Shown in pieces: positions 5,752 through 13,548 of a stretch of DNA of 19,134 nucleotides. A program made the translations under genes and the position numbers. Every line of letters begins with the position of its first letter. The stretch's first letter is position 1. Source of the stretch: SZUA-430 sp036840015 (GTDB lineage Bacteria > Pseudomonadota > Alphaproteobacteria > Micropepsales > Micropepsaceae); the NCBI GenBank assembly GCA_036840015.1, contig DAISVV010000029.1, forward strand, positions 1 through 19,134. The letters run 5' to 3'. The notes under the pieces were generated by a model. It searched no databases. It was not told where the DNA came from and saw only the letters and a list, made by a program, of their open reading frames with translations.

Positions 5752-8205
5752 CAGACGCTCGATATACTCAAGTTCCGCGTCCGGCCGTCCACGCTCGGCC
5801 GCCCGGCGTTGCAGCTCCTGCAGGATCTCGCGGGCCTTCTGGATGTCCGACTTGTCCGGCACCTTCACCGAATTGCCCGTGGTCGCCCCGCTCGCCGATT
5901 GGGGCCGCCCGAATGGATCCTCGTTGTCCCCGCCGCCCGCGCCTGCCGAGCCGGGGACCATCGCCCCGGAACCCGTCATCTGCTGCATGAGTTGCTGCGC
6001 CATGGCCCTTCCGCCCTTGCGCAACTCGTCCATGGCCCGCTGCTGGCTCTTCACGGCAGGCCCGAGTTCACCCGCCCCCAGTTCGTCTGACGCGTCATCC
6101 ATCGCATCCTGCGCGCGCTTCAGCGCATCCGCCATCTCCTTGCTGCGCGACATCTGCTTGATGATCGGCGTCAGCTCGTCGCTAAGTTTCTCCTGCGTCC
6201 CCTTCAGCGCGGAGGGCTTGCGTGCGCCGGATGGCTCGTTCTGCTGCTGCTCGCGATAGGTCTGGTCCATCAGCTCGCGCTGCCGGGCTGCGATATCGCC
6301 GAGCTGCTCGAGCGTCTTGGCCGCCTGCTGCTGCTCGGGAGACATGCGCCCGCCGCGTGCCGTCTGCACGCTCTCAAGCAGGTTCAGCAGCTCGCTCAGC
6401 TTCTGCTGCGCCGCCGCCTTCGAGCCTTGCCGCGCAAGCTCCTCGATCTGGTCGATCATGGACTTGAGGTCCTGCGGGCGGATGACCTGTCCGCCCTGGC
6501 TCTCGAGCACCGGATTGTCGATGCCTGCACGCTCGGCCAGCGCCTTCAGGTTTCGCTCCATCGCGGCCCTGAGCTGCGCCATGAGCCGTTCGATCTCGGC
6601 GTCCGGCGCACCCTTGGCCAGCGCATCCATGAGCTTGCGCTGGATGTCCCTCAACTCGGCCTGCGCCTGCCCGACATCGCCCTCCTCGATGCGCACGGCG
6701 ATGTCCCAGAGCAGTTCCTGCGCCGACGCGACACGGTTCTCGTCGATCCGCACCGCATCAAGCCGGATCCGCCGGACCTCGTGCGCCGCGGTCCGCATGG
6801 CAAGATAGATCCGCGCATCCGGCAGGAACCGTTCCGGTGCCAGGGTCAGCGCGTCCAGCGCCGCCGCTACCATGCCGCTGGTCGATGGATCGCGCGCCAG
6901 GTTGCGCCGCTGCTCGATGAGCGCCCGCGCCAGCGGGTCGCTGAAGCGCCGCTCGGGCAGGGTGATCACCACGGCCGGTGAGCGTCCCGTCTGCCCGGGT
7001 TCATCCTTCGCGATCAGCTGGACGCTGACCTTGAGCCCCGCCCACGGGTGCGAGGTGAGGTCCTTGAAGATCATCGCATCGCCATTGCGCGCCGGCGCCG
7101 GCGGCAAGGGCAGGTCAATCGACAGCGGCTGTTGCGTGCTGCCCTTGTAGCCCTTTTCCGCCAGCTCGACCCGCGCCAGCGCTGAGACGACACCATAATC
7201 GTCCTGCACCGCATGGTGGATCCGAAGCGACTGCGCCTCCATGACGGCAAGCGGCGACTTGAACGAGATCTTCGGCGCCGCATCTGCCGCTGCCTCGAAG
7301 CGCCACAGCCCGACAAGGCTCGCGTTCATCGAAAGCCGGACCGTCATGCTCTCGTCGATCACGAGCTTGGCATCGCGCGCATCGCCACCCGCCGACAGGA
7401 ACTGCGGCCTGATCTGCCGCGGCGAGGGGCCGTCAATCGCCGACGCACGCAGCGCCGCCGACGCCGCGCCATGCGTGCGCACCGTCAGCACCGAGCCCGC
7501 GAGGATCCGGATCGGGCGGTCATCATCCGCACCGCGCGTGAGCGCCGTCAGGTGCTTCGGCGCCTCGCCCGTGTGCGCGGGCGGGGTGACCCAGGCTTCG
7601 ACGGTCGGGGGAACCTGTCCCTGCGCAACGCCGGGAGATAGCGCGGTCTGCAGCCGTGAAGGCACTTCATCCCAGTTCGCCACGCCGAGCACGGCAATCG
7701 CGATGCCAAGCAGCACGCGGATCGCGTGCGGATCGCGCGAGGTCAGCGAAAGCGACGGCCAACCCACCTTCAGCCGGCTGAGATGCGCAACCACCCAGCG
7801 CTGGTGCGCCCGCCACAGCTGGCGCGTGTCGTTGTCGGCGATGAGGGCAGGCTTGTCTTCCAGCGCACTGAGCGGCCGGTGCACGAGGCCACTCGTCAGC
7901 TCGAGGTGCCTGATCGCCTGCGCATGCGTCGGGATGCTCGACTGCCGCAGCGACCACGCCACCGCCCAGCCCGTGGCGCAGAACAGCCCCGCAAGCACCA
8001 GAAGGTGCAGCCAGGCAGGCAGGTAGACGAACGCGTTGGATAGCGCGAGCACCAGGAACACGCCGATCACGCCGCCGGCCGGCCACACGACCGGATAGAG
8101 CCGCTCCGCCGCAAGCGAAAGCCAGCTCAGCAGGACATGGCGGCGCACCTCCCGCGGCAGACCCGGGCCCAGCTCGTCCTGCGGTGGCTTGCTCTCCTGC
8201 GTCAC
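5737..8205 (-). CDS. DUF4175 / TIGR02302 family membrane protein
   Basis: A large (822-residue) alphaproteobacterial protein of unknown function, recognised by its layout and by its place downstream of lysA. The N-terminal part has hydrophobic segments at about 38-60, 64-84 and 160-177. A long extracytoplasmic-looking middle follows, then a highly charged, Gln-rich, probably coiled-coil region (about 510-740). That region holds repeated helical motifs rich in Glu, Gln and Arg, such as 'SPEQQQAAKTLEQLGDIAAR'. A Gly/Ser-rich low-complexity stretch comes next, then a short conserved C-terminal helix ending LEYIERLLRRF. The start is a GTG at 8205 preceded by GGGGAA three bases upstream. It lies 49 bp after lysA, so it could share its transcript. 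The 3' end overlaps cpdR by 15 bp in convergent orientation. No catalytic motif was recognised; a scaffold role is conjecture. Confidence 0.85.
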   Translation of the reverse strand: MTQESKPPQDELGPGLPREVRRHVLLSWLSLAAERLYPVVWPAGGVIGVFLVLALSNAFVYLPAWLHLLVLAGLFCATGWAVAWSLRQSSIPTHAQAIRHLELTSGLVHRPLSALEDKPALIADNDTRQLWRAHQRWVVAHLSRLKVGWPSLSLTSRDPHAIRVLLGIAIAVLGVANWDEVPSRLQTALSPGVAQGQVPPTVEAWVTPPAHTGEAPKHLTALTRGADDDRPIRILAGSVLTVRTHGAASAALRASAIDGPSPRQIRPQFLSAGGDARDAKLVIDESMTVRLSMNASLVGLWRFEAAADAAPKISFKSPLAVMEAQSLRIHHAVQDDYGVVSALARVELAEKGYKGSTQQPLSIDLPLPPAPARNGDAMIFKDLTSHPWAGLKVSVQLIAKDEPGQTGRSPAVVITLPERRFSDPLARALIEQRRNLARDPSTSGMVAAALDALTLAPERFLPDARIYLAMRTAAHEVRRIRLDAVRIDENRVASAQELLWDIAVRIEEGDVGQAQAELRDIQRKLMDALAKGAPDAEIERLMAQLRAAMERNLKALAERAGIDNPVLESQGGQVIRPQDLKSMIDQIEELARQGSKAAAQQKLSELLNLLESVQTARGGRMSPEQQQAAKTLEQLGDIAARQRELMDQTYREQQQNEPSGARKPSALKGTQEKLSDELTPIIKQMSRSKEMADALKRAQDAMDDASDELGAGELGPAVKSQQRAMDELRKGGRAMAQQLMQQMTGSGAMVPGSAGAGGGDNEDPFGRPQSASGATTGNSVKVPDKSDIQKAREILQELQRRAAERGRPDAELEYIERLLRRF

Positions 8206-8254
8206 GCGTTCCCCGTTGTTTCAGCGACAGCATGCAAACGGGGAAGGAACACCG

Positions 8255-9514
8255 TCAGCCGAGCCACTCCGGCATCCGTTCCCGCGCAATCATCTCTTCG
8301 ACACTCTGCCTTGGGCGTGTGACCGCAAAACGGCGGCCACTGACCAGGACCTCCGGCACCAGCGGTCGGGCATTGTAGCTCGAAGCCTGCACCGCGCCAT
8401 AGGCCCCCGCCGAAAGGATGGCCACGAGTTCATCCGCCGAAAGGGGCGGCAACGCTAGGTTTCGCGCGAACTGGTCGGCGCTTTCGCAGACGGGCCCGAC
8501 CACGTCGTAAACCCTGTTTTCTGATTTTTCCGGTTCCCGGACGGGGATGATGTCGTGGTGGGCGTCATACATGGCCGGCCGGACAAGGTCATTCATGCCG
8601 GCGTCCAGGATCACGAACGTGCGCTGGTCTCCCCGCTTCACATGGATGACCCGTGAAACCAGGATGCCGGCATTCGCCGTAATCAGGCGTCCGGGCTCCA
8701 CGATGAGGTCCGCGTCGAGCCCCGCGAATTCCTCGCGCACCACATCGCCATAGGATGCCGGCAGGGGAGGTTCGTCGCCCTTCGTGTAGGGCACGCCAAG
8801 CCCCCCGCCCAGGTCGATACGCTTGATGTGCATGCCCTGGCTTCGCAGGCGGCGCACCAGCCCGGCCAGCTTCCCGAAAGCCTCGCGGAAGGGCTCGATC
8901 TCGGTGATCTGGCTGCCGATATGCATGTCGACGCCCGCAACATCGATGCCCGGCAGCCGCGCGGCCTGTGCATAGGCAGCCTCCGCCCGATGCCAGGCAA
9001 TGCCGAACTTGTTCTCGGCCTTGCCCGTCGAGATCTTGGCATGCGTCCGCGCATCGACATCCGGGTTGATCCTGAGCGCCACGCTGGCCTTCTGCCCGCG
9101 CGAGGTCGCAACCGCGCTCAGGACTGCAAGTTCCTCCTCGCTCTCGGCATTGAACTGCAGGATGCCATGCGACAGCGCGAGCCCGTTCTCCTCGCGCGTC
9201 ATGCCGACACCCGAAAATACGATTTTCGAGGCCGGAACACCTCCGGCAATCGCCCGCTTCAGCTCGCCCCCCGACACGATGTCGGCGCCCGCGCCCAGCC
9301 GTGCCAGCGTGCGGATGACCGCAAGGCTGCCATTCGCCTTCACCGCAAACGCGATCAGCGTTCCCGCCGGCAGCGCCGCCGCAAGGACCTTGTAGTGGCG
9401 CTCCAGTGTCGCCGTCGAATAGCAGTAGAACGGTGTGCCGACGGCGTCGGCAATATCGCTCACCGCTATGTCTTCGGCGTGTTGTGTGCCATTCCGATAT
9501 TGAAAATGGTGCAA
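8255..9514 (-). CDS. lysA: Diaminopimelate decarboxylase
   Basis: Last step of lysine biosynthesis: PLP-dependent decarboxylation of meso-diaminopimelate to L-lysine. The 419-residue protein has the fold-type III PLP lysine Lys59 in AFAVKANGS, His198 in the HIGSQ motif (198-202), and the glycine-rich phosphate loop GGGLG (236-240). It also has EPGR (273-276), the catalytic cysteine Cys343 in GPVCESAD, and the SSYNARP segment (378-384). The start is a TTG at 9514. This gives the family N terminus M-HHFQYRNGTQHAED, which has no in-frame ATG nearby, and AAGG lies nine bases upstream. It follows the small lipoprotein gene by 36 bp in the argH-lptM-lysA order found widely in proteobacteria. Confidence 0.95.
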   Translation of the reverse strand: MHHFQYRNGTQHAEDIAVSDIADAVGTPFYCYSTATLERHYKVLAAALPAGTLIAFAVKANGSLAVIRTLARLGAGADIVSGGELKRAIAGGVPASKIVFSGVGMTREENGLALSHGILQFNAESEEELAVLSAVATSRGQKASVALRINPDVDARTHAKISTGKAENKFGIAWHRAEAAYAQAARLPGIDVAGVDMHIGSQITEIEPFREAFGKLAGLVRRLRSQGMHIKRIDLGGGLGVPYTKGDEPPLPASYGDVVREEFAGLDADLIVEPGRLITANAGILVSRVIHVKRGDQRTFVILDAGMNDLVRPAMYDAHHDIIPVREPEKSENRVYDVVGPVCESADQFARNLALPPLSADELVAILSAGAYGAVQASSYNARPLVPEVLVSGRRFAVTRPRQSVEEMIARERMPEWLG

Positions 9515-9550
9515 GGGTGGGGGCCTTCGCGAGGAGGGAGCGGGTTGAGC

Positions 9551-9664
9551 CTAGCGGACCTGTCCGACCGACGGTTTGGGCGGCTCAAGCGGACCCCGCT
9601 TCCCGCAGGCTGAAACACCAAGGCCGGCAATCACGGCCAGCACCACGATGACGCGCGTAATCAT
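9551..9664 (-). CDS. lptM: LptM-type (YifL-like) small lipoprotein
   Basis: A 37-residue lipoprotein. The protein begins MITRVIVVLAVIAGLGVSAC: a short basic N terminus, a hydrophobic core, and the lipobox G-V-S-A-Cys20. Mature residues CGKRGPLEPP (20-29) match the conserved 'CGxKGPL' start of LptM/YifL lipoproteins, which assist maturation of the LPS export translocon LptDE in gammaproteobacteria. The remaining tail is only eight residues and ends at a TAG at 9551-9553. The ATG overlaps the argH stop by 4 bp (ATGA), so translation is coupled. It lies between argH and lysA, a familiar position for this family. Whether it acts on LptD here is inference. Confidence 0.85.
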   Translation of the reverse strand: MITRVIVVLAVIAGLGVSACGKRGPLEPPKPSVGQVR

Positions 9665-11043
9665 TTCAGTCGCTCCTGCCAAAGTTGAACCTGTTCCATC
9701 ACGCGTTGCGGTGACGTGCCGCCAAGGCTGGTGCGGCTGCCCGCCGACGCCTCGACACCCAGGACCGACATTACATCGGCCGTGAGGCCGGGCTCAACCG
9801 ATTGCATGTCCGCAAGCGCAAGGTCGCAAAGCCCGCAGCCCCGCGCTTCCGCCAGTGCCACGATCCGTCCGGTGATGTGATGGGCCTCGCGAAAGGGCTT
9901 GCCCAGCACCCGCACGATGAAGTCCGCAAGGTCGGTGGCGGTGGAAAAGGCGCTGCCCGCCATCGCCCGCATGGCCGGCGCGTTGACGGTCAGGTCGGCG
10001 ACCATCCCCGCCATCGCCGCCAGCGCAAGTTCCGCCGAATCGGCCGCGTCGAACACGGCCTGCTTGTCTTCCTGCATGTCCTTCGAATAGGTCAGCGGCA
10101 GCGCCTTCATGACGCCCAGCAAAGTCACCAGCGAGCCCGTCACCCGCGCGCATTTGGCCCGGACCAGCTCGGCCGCATCCGGGTTGCGCTTCTGCGGCAT
10201 GATCGACGATCCCGTCGACCACGCATCCGGCAGCCGCACGAACCCGAAGGCAGGCGACGTCCAAAGCACGATCTCCTCGGCCAGGCGCGAAAGATGTGTC
10301 GCCAGGATCGCGCAGGCCCCGAGGAACTCCAGCGCAAAGTCGCGCGACGACACCCCGTCGAGCGAGTTGCGCATCGGCTCGCTGAACGCAAGGCTCGCCG
10401 TCGTCATCTCCCGGTCGATCGGGAACGACGTCCCCGCCAGCGCCGCCGAGCCCAGCGGGTTGATGTTCGTGGTCCGCCGCGCCGACGCAAGCCGCCCCCG
10501 GTCACGCTCGGCCATCTCCACATAGGCCATCAGGTGATGCCCGAAGGTCGTGGGCTGTGCCGTCTGCAGGTGGGTGAAGCCGGGCATCACCGTTGCCGCG
10601 TGCTCGCCCGCGCGGCGAACGAGCGCCCGCTGGAACTGCAACAGCCCCCCGTCCAGCCGGTCGATCGCATCGCGCACCCAAAGCCGGAAATCCGTGGCAA
10701 CCTGGTCATTGCGCGAGCGCGCCGTGTGCAATCGGCCCGCCGGTGCGCCGATGATCTGCTTCAGCCGCTCTTCGACATTCATGTGGATGTCTTCAAGCTC
10801 GCGCGAAAAGGTAAACTGCCCGCTTTCGATCTCGGCCTTGACCTGCGCCAGCCCCGCGATGATGGCCCTTGCATCCTCTTGCGCGATAATGCCGCGCTCG
10901 GCCAGCATGCGTGCGTGCGCGGTCGAGGCCATAATGTCCTGCGCGTAGAGGCGCCGGTCGAAATCGATGGAGACATTGATGTCCTTCATGATCTCGCTGG
11001 GGCCCTGCGCGAACCTGCCGCCCCACATCTCGTTCTTGCTCAT
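9661..11043 (-). CDS. argH: Argininosuccinate lyase
   Basis: Last step of arginine biosynthesis: argininosuccinate is cleaved to arginine and fumarate. The 460-residue protein starts MSKNEMWGGRFAQGP, a typical ArgH N terminus. It carries the substrate-binding stretch TARSRNDQVATD (107-118), the catalytic Thr158-His159 region in PGFTHLQ, and the fumarase/aspartase superfamily signature GSSIMPQKRNPD (278-289) on the mobile loop with the catalytic Ser280. Length is normal. The ATG at 11043 diverges from the TlpA-like gene with only 30 bp between start codons, so the two promoters must overlap each other or the coding regions. The 3' end is coupled to lptM through an ATGA overlap. Confidence 0.97.
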   Translation of the reverse strand: MSKNEMWGGRFAQGPSEIMKDINVSIDFDRRLYAQDIMASTAHARMLAERGIIAQEDARAIIAGLAQVKAEIESGQFTFSRELEDIHMNVEERLKQIIGAPAGRLHTARSRNDQVATDFRLWVRDAIDRLDGGLLQFQRALVRRAGEHAATVMPGFTHLQTAQPTTFGHHLMAYVEMAERDRGRLASARRTTNINPLGSAALAGTSFPIDREMTTASLAFSEPMRNSLDGVSSRDFALEFLGACAILATHLSRLAEEIVLWTSPAFGFVRLPDAWSTGSSIMPQKRNPDAAELVRAKCARVTGSLVTLLGVMKALPLTYSKDMQEDKQAVFDAADSAELALAAMAGMVADLTVNAPAMRAMAGSAFSTATDLADFIVRVLGKPFREAHHITGRIVALAEARGCGLCDLALADMQSVEPGLTADVMSVLGVEASAGSRTSLGGTSPQRVMEQVQLWQERLK

Positions 11044-11073
11044 GCCGTCCTGACGTCCCGGGAACCTAGGAAG

Positions 11074-11661
11074 ATGCTACTCAACAGAAGACATCTCTTC
11101 ATTGCTGCTGCGTTGGCCATTGTGACGCTACTGGCGGTGGTCGTCTACACCCGCATGCCGGCAGGCAATGGTGAACGGCCCGAGGGTTTTGGCGACATCA
11201 GCGCCTTCAAGCCCGCAACCGAAGCCCGGCCCGTACCTGCGCTCGCGTTCACCGACGCCGCCGGCAAGAGCCTCACGCTCGCCGACTTCCGCGGCAAGGT
11301 CGTCGTGCTGAACCTCTGGGCCACCTGGTGCACGCCATGCGTCGCGGAAATGCCGATGCTCGATCGTCTGCAGCAGGAACTCGGCGACGAAGGCGTCGTG
11401 GTTCTAGCCCTCAGCATCGACCGGGCCGGCAGCAAGGCTGTGCAGGAATTCTACGACCGCACCGGGGTGCGCCATCTCGGGGTTTATGTCGACCCCTCGA
11501 TGCGCTCAACCACCGACCTGCGCGCACCCGGCCTGCCCACGACGCTGCTCATCGACCCCGAGGGCACCGAGCTCGGCCGCGTGATTGGTCCGTTGGAATG
11601 GGATTCACCCGAGGCAATCGAACTCGTGCGCACGGCGATGAATACCGCGCGCACGCCCTGA
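11074..11661 (+). CDS. tlpA: TlpA-family thiol:disulfide oxidoreductase (thioredoxin-like, membrane-anchored)
   Basis: A 195-residue thioredoxin-fold protein. The N terminus has basic residues (NRRH) then a hydrophobic signal-anchor (about 9-26), placing the domain in the periplasm. The active site is WCTPC (85-89) in LNLWATWCTPCVAEMPML, with a cis-proline at Pro155 in GLPTTLLID, both classic for TlpA/ResA proteins that keep cysteines reduced during cytochrome c or oxidase copper-site assembly. I chose the ATG at 11074; an AGGA at 11068-11071 is unusually close (two bases), and the open frame continues far upstream only as antisense of argH. The 3' end converges on the hbd gene with an 18-bp gap. 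The physiological partner cannot be read from this locus. Confidence 0.9.
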   Translation: MLLNRRHLFIAAALAIVTLLAVVVYTRMPAGNGERPEGFGDISAFKPATEARPVPALAFTDAAGKSLTLADFRGKVVVLNLWATWCTPCVAEMPMLDRLQQELGDEGVVVLALSIDRAGSKAVQEFYDRTGVRHLGVYVDPSMRSTTDLRAPGLPTTLLIDPEGTELGRVIGPLEWDSPEAIELVRTAMNTARTP

Positions 11662-11668
11662 CAGGGCG
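11654..11668. terminator. Short hairpin spanning the tlpA stop at the convergent tlpA / hbd junction
   Basis: CGCCCT-GAC-AGGGCG is a perfect 6-bp inverted repeat with a 3-base loop; the TGA stop (11659-11661) sits in its apex. It lies between convergent genes and lacks a T-tract. Its layout resembles the hairpin at the other convergent junction (5731-5747). Confidence 0.35.
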
Positions 11669-11679
11669 CCTCCCCGCGC

Positions 11680-12555
11680 TCAGCGTGTGGGAACCGGCTT
11701 CTCGCCGCGATAGTCGTAGAACCCGCGCTTGGTCTTCTGGCCAAGCCAGCCCGCCTCGACATACTTCACCAGGAGCGGGCAGGGGCGATACTTGGAATCC
11801 GCAAGCCCCTCGTACAGCACCTGCATCACCGACAGGCACGTATCCAGCCCGATGAAGTCTGCCAGCTGCAGCGGGCCCATCGGATGGTTCGCGCCCAGTC
11901 GCATCGCCGTGTCGATCGCCTCGACCGTGCCCACGCCCTCATAGAGTGTGTAGACCGCCTCATTGATCATCGGCAGCAGGATGCGGTTGACGATGAAGGC
12001 CGGGAAATCTTCCGAATTGGCGGGCGTCTTGCCAAGACGCTTCACCAGGCCCTGCATCGCCTGGAAGGTTTCCTCTTCCGTGGCAATCCCGCGGATCAGC
12101 TCGACGAGCTGCATCAGCGGCACCGGGTTCATGAAGTGCAGCCCAATGAAGCGCTCCGGCCGGTCCGTGACCGACGCCAGCCGCGTGATCGAGATCGACG
12201 ACGTGTTGCTCGCGATCATCGCGCCCTTGTTCAGCTTCGGGCAAAGGCTCTGGAAGATCTGACGCTTGATCTTCTCGTCTTCAGTGGCCGCCTCGATGGC
12301 CAGGTCCACGCTCGAGAACGCGTCAAGCGAGGGTGCCCCCGAAAGCCGCTTCATCGCGCGGTCCTTGTCGGCGTCGCTGATCTTGCCGCGCGCGACCTGC
12401 CGCGACAGGTTCATCGCGATCTGCTCGAAGGCCGCATCGATCTTCTCCGCCTTCACGTCGTGAAGCAGCACGTCATACCCGGCGAGCGCACAGACATGGG
12501 CAATGCCATTGCCCATCTGCCCGGCGCCGATGACACCGATCCGTTGAATGTCCAT
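11680..12555 (-). CDS. hbd: 3-hydroxybutyryl-CoA dehydrogenase
   Basis: NAD(P)-dependent oxidation of (S)-3-hydroxybutyryl-CoA and other short 3-hydroxyacyl-CoAs to the 3-keto compounds, or the reverse, in the cytoplasm (Hbd/PaaH/FadB2 type). The 291-residue protein opens with a Rossmann dinucleotide fold, GVIGAGQMGNGIAHVCALAG (7-26). It contains the catalytic set Ser119 (SNTSSIS), His140 (GLHFMNPVPLM), Glu152 and Asn190 (FIVNRILLPMINEA), followed by the C-terminal substrate domain. I used the ATG at 12555 with a GAGGA ribosome-binding site; an upstream extension of 17 codons is non-conserved. It lies 47 bp after etfA in the etfB-etfA-hbd order, consistent with coupling of 3-hydroxyacyl-CoA oxidation to ETF-linked acyl-CoA dehydrogenases. 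Confidence 0.93.
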   Translation of the reverse strand: MDIQRIGVIGAGQMGNGIAHVCALAGYDVLLHDVKAEKIDAAFEQIAMNLSRQVARGKISDADKDRAMKRLSGAPSLDAFSSVDLAIEAATEDEKIKRQIFQSLCPKLNKGAMIASNTSSISITRLASVTDRPERFIGLHFMNPVPLMQLVELIRGIATEEETFQAMQGLVKRLGKTPANSEDFPAFIVNRILLPMINEAVYTLYEGVGTVEAIDTAMRLGANHPMGPLQLADFIGLDTCLSVMQVLYEGLADSKYRPCPLLVKYVEAGWLGQKTKRGFYDYRGEKPVPTR

Positions 12556-12588
12556 GGGATCCTCTTCTCGCTGCCCTGTCGGTTGCGG

Positions 12589-12602
12589 CCGCCCGCGGGC
12601 GG
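12589..12602. other. 14-bp perfect palindrome between etfA and hbd
   Basis: CCGCCCGCGGGCGG is a perfect palindrome directly after the etfA stop codon (12603-12605). As RNA it would give a 5-bp GC stem with a CGCG loop. No T-tract follows, so it may be an mRNA stabiliser or partial attenuator between cistrons; this is inference. Confidence 0.35.
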
Positions 12603-13547
12603 TCAATAGCCTTTGCTTTTCAGTTCGTCGTCGAGTTCCGGAACCGCCTTGAACAGGTCCGCCACAAGCCCGTAGTCGGCCACCTGGAAGATCGGTGCCT
12701 CTTCGTCCTTGTTGATCGCAACGATGACCTTGGAGTCCTTCATGCCGGCCAGGTGCTGGATCGCCCCCGAGATGCCGACCGCGATATAGAGCTCCGGCGC
12801 CACCACCTTGCCGGTCTGCCCGACCTGGTAGTCATTCGGCACGAAGCCCGCATCGACGGCCGCGCGGCTGGCGCCAACGGCGGCCTTGAGCCGGTCGGCG
12901 ACCTTTTCGAGCATCTGGAAATTGTCGCCCGACTGCATGCCGCGTCCACCCGAAACCACGACGCGCGCGCCCGCAAGCTCGGGCCGTTCCGACTTCGACA
13001 GCTCTTCGCGCACGAACTGCGACACGCCCGGATTGGCCGCAGCCCCGATCGTCTCGATGGGAGCCGCCCCGTTCGCCTCGGCCGCCTTGAACGCCGTCGA
13101 GCGCACGGTCAGCACCTTCTTCGAGCCCGCCGGCACCTGCACCTGCTGCATGGCGTTGCCCGCATAGATGGGGCGCGTGAACGTGTCGGCCGCATCGACC
13201 GAGACCACTTCCGAGACCTGCGCCACATCCAGCGCCGCCGCCACGCGCGGCATGAAGTTCTTCCCGCTCACCGAGGCCGGCGAGACGATGCTGTCATACT
13301 TGCCCGACAGTTCGACAATCAGGCTCGCCATTGTCTCGGCCAGCTGGTGGGCATACTGCGCATCATCCGCGAGCAGCACCTTCGACGCGCCGGCAAGCTT
13401 CGCAGCCGCCGCCGCAACGCCCTTTGCGTTGTGTCCTGCAACCAGGATGTCGACCGGCCCGCCAAGCGCGGCCGCAGCCGACAGCGCCTTCGCGGTGGAG
13501 TCCTTGAGCGACGTGTTGTCGTGCTCGGCAATCAGCAGAACGGCCAT
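12603..13547 (-). CDS. etfA: Electron transfer flavoprotein subunit alpha
   Basis: The FAD-carrying subunit of ETF, which accepts electrons from acyl-CoA and other flavin dehydrogenases and hands them to ETF:quinone oxidoreductase. The 314-residue protein has the ETF alpha N-terminal domain (about 1-180) and the FAD-binding C-terminal domain. RVVVSGGRGMQSGDNF is at 195-210, the adenosine-binding stretch NDYQVGQTGKVVAPELYI at 238-255, and the alpha signature region GISGAIQHLAGMKDSKVIV at 258-276, followed by AINKDEEAPIF. Length is typical of alphaproteobacteria. The ATG at 13547 comes one base after the etfB stop, so the two subunits are made in a coupled, equimolar way. Confidence 0.97.
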   Translation of the reverse strand: MAVLLIAEHDNTSLKDSTAKALSAAAALGGPVDILVAGHNAKGVAAAAAKLAGASKVLLADDAQYAHQLAETMASLIVELSGKYDSIVSPASVSGKNFMPRVAAALDVAQVSEVVSVDAADTFTRPIYAGNAMQQVQVPAGSKKVLTVRSTAFKAAEANGAAPIETIGAAANPGVSQFVREELSKSERPELAGARVVVSGGRGMQSGDNFQMLEKVADRLKAAVGASRAAVDAGFVPNDYQVGQTGKVVAPELYIAVGISGAIQHLAGMKDSKVIVAINKDEEAPIFQVADYGLVADLFKAVPELDDELKSKGY

Positions 13548-13548
13548 G

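Noticed and set aside
9802..11073. Long plus-strand frame upstream of tlpA that would give a 619-residue fusion
   Set aside because: The first 424 codons are the antisense of argH and rich in Arg/His. The real protein starts at the signal-anchor at 11074.
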